In this document: positions 57,382 to 64,000 of the stretch, one piece after another
Position numbering within the stretch: position 1 is the first letter of the stretch
How the letters are laid out: every line of letters begins with the position of its first letter
Assembly: GCA_951799405.1 (NCBI GenBank)
Contig: OX637363.1
Span: 3,720,001 to 3,784,000, forward strand
Length of the DNA stretch: 64,000 bases
From: Agapetus fuscipes
Lineage: Eukaryota > Arthropoda > Insecta > Trichoptera > Glossosomatidae
Direction: 5' to 3'
Position numbers and translations under genes: made by a program
Notes under the pieces: model-generated
Seen by the model: only the letters and a program-made list of their open reading frames with translations
What the model was told of the DNA's origin: nothing
Database searches by the model: none

Positions 57382-60300
57382 GTAAGGCAGCAATTTGATA
57401 TTTACATTATTTTTTATTGAAAATTGTTTTTGGCCGAGAAAATGACATGACCGATTGACGTTTCTTGACAGGGGTGTTTGTTTTTAATTATTTTGAAGGA
57501 TTTTTAAAGAATGTAGAGCTTTTTGAACGGAGGAAATAATGAAATAAAGCTGTTATATTCGTCCTCAGATACAGGATAATCTTACAATGCACGTTTTAAA
57601 TGCTTAAATCGCTTTGACGTCCCATCTTATTGTATCATCCTTTTGTCATTCTGTCTACCATCTAAATAATTATATTTTCTCATGTTTTCGTTTATATTTA
57701 TCTTTATACGCATTAAAAATATGTTAAACAAGCATATTTCAATCATTTTAAATGAAGTTTTTCTGAAACAAATCATTTATCTCTTTCTTGTGACATAACT
57801 TAATACATCTCATTTTCGTAAAAAACTAAAATCGATTTTTGAATTTTTTATTTTGAATTTGAATTTCGAAACATTACTATTTTGTATACCTCTTCTTCTT
57901 AATCCTATTCCTCATTACTGAGGGTTGTGACCCTTGTGGAAGCAACCAATCTTCTCCAGCTCTCCCTCGACTGCGCTGCCCGCAACGCTCCAACTACCGA
58001 GGTGCCTGCTGCTGTCTTCACTTGATCGGTCCATCTTGTGGGGGATCTACCTCTTCCTCTCTTCCCCTCCAAGTTACCGATCACAACCAGTCGTTCCAGG
58101 CTATCCTCATTGCCACGGACAACGTGTCCGAAGAACTGAAGAATACGGCGTGTACACATGTTGGCCAGAGTCAAGCCATCCAAACGCAGCTCCCGACGAA
58201 TGGACTCATTGGTGCGTCTAGCCGTCCATGGGATTCGAAGCATGCGCCTCCAGCACCACATTTCAAAAGCGTAAATTTTTCTTCTTTCTGCTGCTTTTAT
58301 GGTCCTACCTGTGTATACCTACCATTGTTATTTTAATAAGGAAAAGTTTCGTATAAAAGTTCCCTTCGCTTTTATCATCTAAGAGGTGACAATAACTGGT
58401 AGGTATATTATTGATGTCTAGAATTTTTTGATGACAGGGTATTGTTCCAAAAAGTGAAAATTGTCTAAATATTTAAATATCATATCGAACGTTTAATAAT
58501 AAAGAGCAATAACTCAAAAAATAAGAATGTTGGGAAATCAAGTTTGAAGTTCAGACAACCAGTACAACTTGTATGGGATGAAAAAGGCGACCGATGTTTT
58601 ATCTCGGTCATATTTGTCCAAATTGAACGGCTGTCGCATTCTACCTATTCTTCTCGCATTGTTCTTGCGTTTTATTACAAAATCTCGATTTTCCCAATTT
58701 TCGAGTTATTTCTCTTTATTATTAAACGTGCGAAATGGTGTCTGCGCTGGAAGTTTCATGAGCACGGTCATTCTTACCTACCGAATTTTGTAATATTTGT
58801 ATGAAAAAAAATCAGCTGTGCACTTGCGGTCATCTTGGATTGACAGGTCTACATACAAATGCATCATTAGTTTGTCAAAGCGTGGGCTCAAACAATGACT
58901 AAAATGTTAAGAATAACACCGTTAGTGTTTAACCTTTTCGCTTCTGAATATTCTGGCTATATGAATACCCCCAATACGGAATACTTTTTCTCGCACATAT
59001 TTAAACATTTATTGTTTCCTACCTTAATAAGATTGACAACACTTGCGAACAAACTATGTGCACAGTCACATGTATTAGTTATTCAAGAACGAAAATCACA
59101 AAGGTATAACACATTTCACTTGTAGACTTTTGAATTCTTTAACTCAGATGTCAGGAATAAGTTCACAGTTGGATGACGTCTATGCAGTGGCGACTCTTCA
59201 TTGGGGGAAAGTGGGGAACATCCCTATGGATGAAATAGAAAAAACAATTATTTACTAGAGGCGAAATATAATAAAAATTAACTTAAAGCTGTTACAAATT
59301 ATTTAATTTTAGAGTAGTATATACGTAGCGCGCTAAAACTGTTGGGAAATATTTTGGCTAATACGAGAAATGCTTTTCACAATTTGAAGGTTCAAATCTT
59401 GTCCCCTCTCATCAATACATCAAGTTATACAGTAGGTACATACATTGTACATCTCGATGAGAGCGGACTCCTTCGGCCGGCACTCAGCCATCGGCCGGGC
59501 CGAAGTTGAACGATTCGTACATGGGGATATTCATTTGGATCTCCGAGATTTCTTTGTATGTGTTAGTGGCGACTGCTTGTACAATAAAACATACAACGTT
59601 ATCGCGCATGCGTATTTCAAACGCTGAACATATTGCCCATGGGGAGACTTCTGAATATCCCACTGTGACGTAGGAGCAAACTGTGTAGGTACACCGAGGT
59701 CATATCATAATCATATCATAAGGTCTTTATTGTTTTTTATCAATATGTACAAAGTATTACAATAAAAATAAATTTTAAAAATCTAATTACAATAAATACT
59801 CCCCAAAGTAAGCATAGCTTGTGTTTTGGGGAGGATTCCAACTTATCTTAACTTAAAATTAATCACTTAATAGATAAAAATCATAAAAAACAAAAATAAT
59901 ATATACACTATTTAGTCATTTACTCAGCAAAAACAGAAAGACAAAAAATAAAGTAAAATAACATAAAGAGGTAACATGTTTAAATAGAAAATACAGAAAT
60001 AGGAATTATACGTATATACACACATGTAGATATATGAAAAAAATAACAAAAATAATAATGATAAGAATAATATACAAAAAACCAATCAAATATAAACACT
60101 CAACTATTTACACCTCTTTCAAATATTTGCTGATCATGTACTTAATGGCCCTAGGATCTGCGTGCTTATCATGCTTATACCTGGAAAAAAGTGCATTGTA
60201 CCACCTTACACCCAAATAATCGTAGTGATGTTGGCCGGTTGCTGTATTCTTTCTAGGAACTTTGATTAGAAGCGACTCTCTACGCGATCTACCACTCGGG

Positions 60301-63300
60301 ATTACAATATCCCCCGGATTATATCCGTGGATAAAGTAATCCTTATGAACTTGGTAGAGAGCCGCTCTCTTATACAATTGGTCAATTGTTAGCACCGGAA
60401 AGTCATGATATAATTGCAATGTGGAATAGTCGAAAGGCTTCTTTAACATTATTTTGATAACCATTCTCTGCACCACCCTAAGAGGCTCGAGTGTTGTTTT
60501 AAATGTGCCGCCCCATCCGACCATTCCATACTGCATCAATGACTGTCCAAGCGCAAAATAGGTACACATCATAATATTGTTTAAGATTTGTGTCGGGGAC
60601 TCACACCGTAAATTCGTAACAGTAATTGTCATTGTTTCTCTTTGGTTAACTATAGGTTGTTACTCTTTAGATTTATTTACCGCCAGTTTCGTGGCGTTTT
60701 CAATGTGATAAGTCGGAAATCTCAAGAATTCTTTACAAAATTGTAAATTTATCTAAAAACATTTAAGTTTTTGTAGAAAAGTTTAAAAATAACGAAACAA
60801 GTTATTAAACAGCAATGAAAATAACGTAAAATTAAAGTTTTCATGCCTCAATTTTTTTTAGTTCCTAAAGGATTTTTTTTTATGCGATTGTGAATAAACA
60901 TTTTATTATTATTAATTACTGTGATTCATTGTGATTCTTACTTAAATAAAAATGTGAAAACAATCAAATAATAGGCCTGTGCATCATCAGCCTTGTGATG
61001 TTTCCCTTATTCTGCCCGTCTACTGTATGGTGATGAGCAGGTGGGAACAGGTGACTGGTGCAGTGTATGGCCAGGGCACAGGTGAGCATAAGATTTTCTT
61101 TCAAGGTCATCCCCTCCCGCGAGTTTTAGCTAGAGCCGCTGCTGCGTCTATGATTGACAGCCGCACTGTATGCAAGTTTACACTTGGTGTCGCAGTTGCA
61201 GGGTGAAATGCAATGTGCGTGTGTATTTTTTTGTAAGTGTAAATAAATTTAATTTTAATGGTGTTGCAGCGGAGATAGATGCAGATGACCCGGATGTCTC
61301 GTACGCGGTGCGGCACAAGATGTCGGCCCTCAGCTCCTGCTTCGCGCAGCTCTCCCACAAAGCGCAGACCATCTTCCAGAACAGCGCTAAAGTTGAGGTT
61401 AGTCCCAACATATTTACTTATTCTCTACTAGTTACAATGATAATAACTACACAGTTAAAATTTATTAATCAGATATTAGACGAACCCTTATAAGAGAGCT
61501 TACATTATTCTCGACGTTTCGTTAAGCGACATAGCTAACGTCTTCAGGAGACACCCTCTCGGCATGACGAATGAGGATATACTGATTCTTTCAATAACAA
61601 TTTTCACAAGTTACGGCATATCTTTGAACGAAGGTAGTAATTATGATTAGGTTTGTGATGAATACTCTTATTTAAACTTTTTACATTTAGCTTCATCCTG
61701 ACCGGTCCGTAGCTCAGTAGTAATACTGCGGACTCTGAATGGGAAGGTTGTGGGTTCGATTCCCGGCGGAGCACAAAAAATATAACATTTATATTTTCAA
61801 ATTTGCTCTTCGCCGGGTTGAAAAATTCATAAAACCTTTACCAATGACCGATCACCAAAGGTCCATCCAGCATTACAGCAACTGGGTCTTGCTTGAGAAT
61901 TGGCGCTTTGTAGCGACAACGATCAAGCTCGTAAAAAGGTCGATAGCTCAATTGGTAGAATGCTTGCATTCCATGCCAAGAGCAAGGGTTCGATCTCAAA
62001 AGCTTACTCAGCTTTCACAAGAAATGAGAACCAGCCCCCCCGGGAGCTGGGAAACCCCCACTTCAACTGAAAGTGGTTGGTGTGAGGCTGGCCCCCTTAT
62101 CTGTAAAAATAAATAGGTCCCGAAGCGCCACATGTGACCCCTTCGGGAATGACGCAAGCAAGAAGTTACACTATATGTGTAGCTTAGTTGCTTAGTATTT
62201 CAAACACTTTCTGAAATGTATTTTTTTTTGTTTTAATTTTTCTCATTTTCTGTCCAGATTACCAAAGCACCTACAAGACTCTGATTCTGCCTTTTCCTGT
62301 TCTGATCCCAAGATCTCTCTACCTCCAAGTCCTTTCAATGTTTCTCCTGCTCTATTTCATCCCTTATTTTAATACAAGTTTTTACAATATTGTGCGAATT
62401 AATGTGAACAAGCAGTATTATTTTGTAAATAGAATTTATTTAGGCAAAGTCCAGGCAAAAGGGATTGCAATTTTTCAACAAGACTCAGCTCCTTACCACG
62501 TATCAAAGACTATGATGAAAAACTTCAAGGATAATAATATTACCCTTCTGGATTGGCTTGGGAATTCATCCGATCTTAATCCTATAGAGAATATGTGGGC
62601 TAGACTGCAAAAAATGGACTGTGCAACAAAAACAAAGCTGGGGGAAGCAGTGATTCAGGTTTGATTTAGAGATGAAGCAATCACAGACAATTGCAAAAAA
62701 CATACGGATTCAATGCCCAGAAGAGTCCGGGAAGTCATAAAAGTAAAAGTGGGGCATATTCAATTGTAATTAATGGTAACAATCTCATGCAAATGTACAT
62801 AAATGTAGCTTAGGCCTAAATAAATCATATTAATTAAATAAACAAGGTTTTAATTCACTTTTATAATTTTATTTCTGTCTAGCGAAGAAGTGGCGGCTAA
62901 TCTGCCATGCTGATTTGTAATGTTAGTTTATTAGTTTGCTACATTTTTTGCATAATAATTTTTTGACTTTTTTGTATAGATTTATTTTTAAGGTTTTGTT
63001 GTTTTTTTTTTTTTATACTTAAATGTTATTTATTACTCGTATTCCTTGACTTATAGGTTGGTATGAGGCTGACCACCCATACTGTAAAAAATGGTTCACT
63101 TTGCCAATGTCACCTCTGTTTCAGGGAAGGTCGGCAAGAGTTGCAGGGCTTATGTCCATTTGAGAATTGGATTTTTTATATTGTAGGTCCACACGCGGCA
63201 TGTGTGAGCGCGAAATTATGCGTGTCTGCTTGTGGGAATGCATTTAATATGAATCTCAAATGATACATATCCTTGCAGCTCAGATTTACATTTAGATTTA

Positions 63301-64000
63301 GATGCAGACTGTGTTTCCTTATATTTATCTCATATTTGGAAAAAAATCTTCGTTCGCCACCTCTAGTTCTGTAAGACTTAAATGACACTAAAATAATGGA
63401 AAAATGATATTCAATATCATATAGAAAATAATTACAAGTTGAGTAAAAAGTTATATAAAACCATAAATCTTAGTAGGATGAACATAATTGTGCATCTATT
63501 CAAGAACAATATGAAAGAAATTATTAAGATGAAAAATGTTTATTTTTTGTCAACCAAAACGTTTTTAAAAATTAATAAGTAAATAAGCATTTCTTCAAAA
63601 AGGAAGGAATATATAATTGGCCGCCTTAAAGGTAAAACTGAAGAAGTGTTGATTCACTGATTTGAAAAATTGTGGGAAAAACATTTCATTGGGTATAACT
63701 TATCATAGTAAGCGAACTTATTATAAGGTAGTGCTCATGAAAAAGTTTTGAAGTAAAAGGTTCTCTCGTAAATAATTAATAGGAATCAAGGCTAATTTAT
63801 CTAGAGAAACTGATGTTAGCTTCATAATATAACGATTACTCAGTTTTACCTTTCTGTACCCTGAGTACGAGTTGCAAAACTTGAGTAAAGTAAAGTTTAC
63901 GGAAAGTAGAAGAAAGAGTGGTTTTCCCCAAAATCTGCCATTTTTGTTTCTTACACTTTATGGTCTTAGCAATAGAGTTACAGTGATGAAGAAAATCAAG
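57294..64000 (+). CDS. GOPC: GOPC (Golgi-associated PDZ and coiled-coil protein), 5' part, exons 1-2
   Basis: Two exons, 57294-57381 and 61270-61397, join in phase (29 codons plus 1 base, then 2 bases plus 42 codons). They give MASTGVGFRWLDILEKEFDK, then AYVELDTSLSEIDADDPDVS and YAVRHKMSALSSCFAQLSHK. In vertebrate GOPC the same block has the FRWLE-LEKEFDKAFVD...EID...KM-SLSSCFAQL-HKAQ pattern. Family role: a Golgi peripheral protein (also PIST/CAL/FIG) whose coiled coils bind Golgi and Rab-type partners and whose PDZ domain sorts membrane receptors and CFTR-like cargo. Only the N-terminus is in the window. The coiled-coil body and PDZ domain must lie to the right, and no further exon is visible up to 64000. 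Confidence 0.9.
57895..58315 (-). pseudogene. RTE-like LINE RT C-terminal fragment in GOPC intron 1
   Basis: On minus: AAERRKIYAFEMWCWRRMLR, then IPWTARRTNESIRRELRLDG and FGHVVRGNEDSLERLVVIGN. A typical endonuclease-reverse transcriptase C-terminus, open over 118 codons. TATACCTCTTCTTCTTAATC at the left is the 3' end. A different subfamily from 54617-54890. Confidence 0.88.
58495..58733. mobile_element. TIR MITE, family TCGCACG, in GOPC intron 1
   Basis: TCGAACGTTTAATAATAAAG at the left and TTTATTATTAAACGTGCGA at the right. Inverted relative to the copies at 17929 and 41346. The frames across it are element sequence, not a gene. Confidence 0.82.
58734..59704. other. GOPC intron 1, unassigned
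   Basis: One end of the GAGCCCACGCTTTGACAAAC family lies at 58800-58925. A less AT-rich part at 59450-59560 (CCTTCGGCCGGCACTCAGCC, CGGCCGGGCCGAAG) has no recognised homology. AGTGGCGACT occurs at 59184 and 59566 in direct orientation. Confidence 0.4.
59705..60640 (-). pseudogene. CR1-like LINE 3' end with RT C-terminal ORF
   Basis: Minus frame 60632-60108 (174 codons): ALGQSLMQYGMVGWGGTFKT, then LEPLRVVQRMVIKIMLKKPF and LYHDFPVLTIDQLYKRAALY. A classic C-terminal block of CR1/Jockey-type RTs. The 3' UTR of about 400 bases ends in ATGATAT-type short repeats (59703-59728 on +). 5'-truncated. Confidence 0.85.
60641..61269. other. GOPC intron 1, right end
   Basis: No named repeat. GGTGACTGGTGCAGTGTATG to GGCACAGGTGAGCATAAG (about 61050-61090) has a donor-like GGTGAGC, but no supported exon. 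Confidence 0.35.
61270..61397 (+). CDS. GOPC: GOPC exon 2
   Basis: Acceptor GGTGTTGCAG|CG, donor GAG|GTTAGT. 42 full codons, markedly GC-richer than the introns. Encodes EIDADDPDVSYAVRHKMSAL, then SSCFAQLSHKAQTIFQNSAK and VE, the conserved N-terminal block before the first coiled coil. Confidence 0.93.
61420..61640 (-). mobile_element. repeat with hammerhead-like motif (46998 family)
   Basis: On minus at 61509-61553: TCTC, CTGAAGA, one C, GTTAGC-TATGTC-GCTTAAC, GAAACGTC, GAGA. TCTC/GAGA pair as stem I. Surrounding sequence matches 46780-47110 in reverse. Confidence 0.7.
61701..62195 (+). mobile_element. heterodimeric SINE (B unit + C unit), 495 bp
   Basis: The B head has A box TAGCTCAGTAG and B box GGTTCGATTCCC, and the B body runs to GACAACGATCAAGCTCG. 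The linker TAAAAAGG is followed by the C head (CGATAGCTCAATTGGTAGAA, AAGGGTTCGATCTC) and the C body to GAAGTTACACTATATGTG. Same structure and length as 11596-12090. Confidence 0.88.
62440..62770 (+). pseudogene. Tc1/mariner transposase C-terminal fragment
   Basis: Reads GIAIFQQDSAPYHVSKTMMK, then NFKDNNITLLDWLGNSSDLN and PIENMWARLQK. QQD and NPIE are the second and third catalytic residues, spaced D34E, diagnostic of the Tc1 type. A TGA interrupts at 62662, after which RDEAITDNCKKHTDSMPRRV continues in phase. The N-terminal DNA-binding half is absent, so it is inactive. Confidence 0.88.
62881..63290 (+). mobile_element. LINE 3' end: ORF remnant, UTR and tail
   Basis: GAAGAAGTGGCGGCTAATCT (last ORF codons), UTR shared with 18500-18665, tail from TTCCTTGACTTATAGGTTGG to TTGCAGCTCAGATTTACAT. 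Confidence 0.85.
63291..63858. other. unassigned stretch
   Basis: AT-rich, no named repeat or gene. Confidence 0.35.
63859..64000. mobile_element. TA-flanked MITE, family CCCTTAGTACGAG, cut by the window edge
   Basis: CCCTGAGTACGAGTTGCAAA preceded by TA. Same orientation as 26218-26453, lacking the right half. Confidence 0.85.

Noticed and set aside
60979..61206. Possible extra GOPC exon with GGTGAGC donor near 61091
   Set aside because: No similarity to GOPC, and exon 1 joins exon 2 perfectly in phase without it.

Overview
This is a repeat-rich, AT-rich metazoan nuclear window, most probably from an arthropod such as an insect. It holds two intron-containing animal genes, both on the + strand. 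The first is complete: the nucleolar JmjC oxygenase NO66/RIOX1, with nine coding exons at 40765-54425 and 604 codons. The second is the 5' end of GOPC, the Golgi-associated PDZ and coiled-coil protein, with exon 1 at 57294-57381 and exon 2 at 61270-61397; it runs off the right edge. The exons join in phase at GT/AG sites. I see no other convincing host gene, and no functional rRNA or tRNA gene.

Positions 1-40000 are a gene desert of nested mobile elements. The commonest unit is the roughly 250-bp 3' tail of a non-LTR retrotransposon. Several copies are joined to the C-terminal reverse transcriptase ORF (9788-11310, 50763-51668, 53512-53922, 33490-33975), so the tail is a LINE 3' UTR and not an independent SINE. 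About 35-40 copies occur, mostly 5'-truncated, ending in TTAGA- or TATAGAT-type short repeats. There are three tRNA-derived SINE families, here called B, C and E, and a B-C heterodimer found twice (11596-12090 minus, 61701-62195 plus). A Ty3/Gypsy-type LTR retrotransposon lies at 27363-33172 on the minus strand. It has two apparently identical 255-bp LTRs, a tRNA-Lys-type primer site, gag, a candidate -1 frameshift site, and a pol carrying two in-frame stops. Three solo LTRs have the same 4-bp target duplication, GTAT. Many short inverted-repeat DNA elements (TA-, TTA- and 8-bp-TSD types) and fragments of L2/CR1-, RTE- and Tc1-like elements complete the set.

The NO66 introns are themselves filled with elements. 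Exon 2 lies between a hAT-like element ending 32 bp upstream and a Helitron-like element beginning 19 bp downstream. GOPC intron 1 carries RTE- and CR1-like LINE fragments and a MITE.

The most unusual signal is a recurrent hammerhead-ribozyme-like motif. It consists of CTGANGA, one extra base, a G-C-closed stem, then GAAAC(G)T or a decayed form, and appears about 15 times on both strands in unrelated-looking repeats, several within NO66 introns. This resembles the hammerheads of Penelope-like elements and retrozymes, but with a consistent one-base insertion before stem II. Repeat coordinates were read by eye, and boundaries are approximate unless a target-site duplication is quoted.
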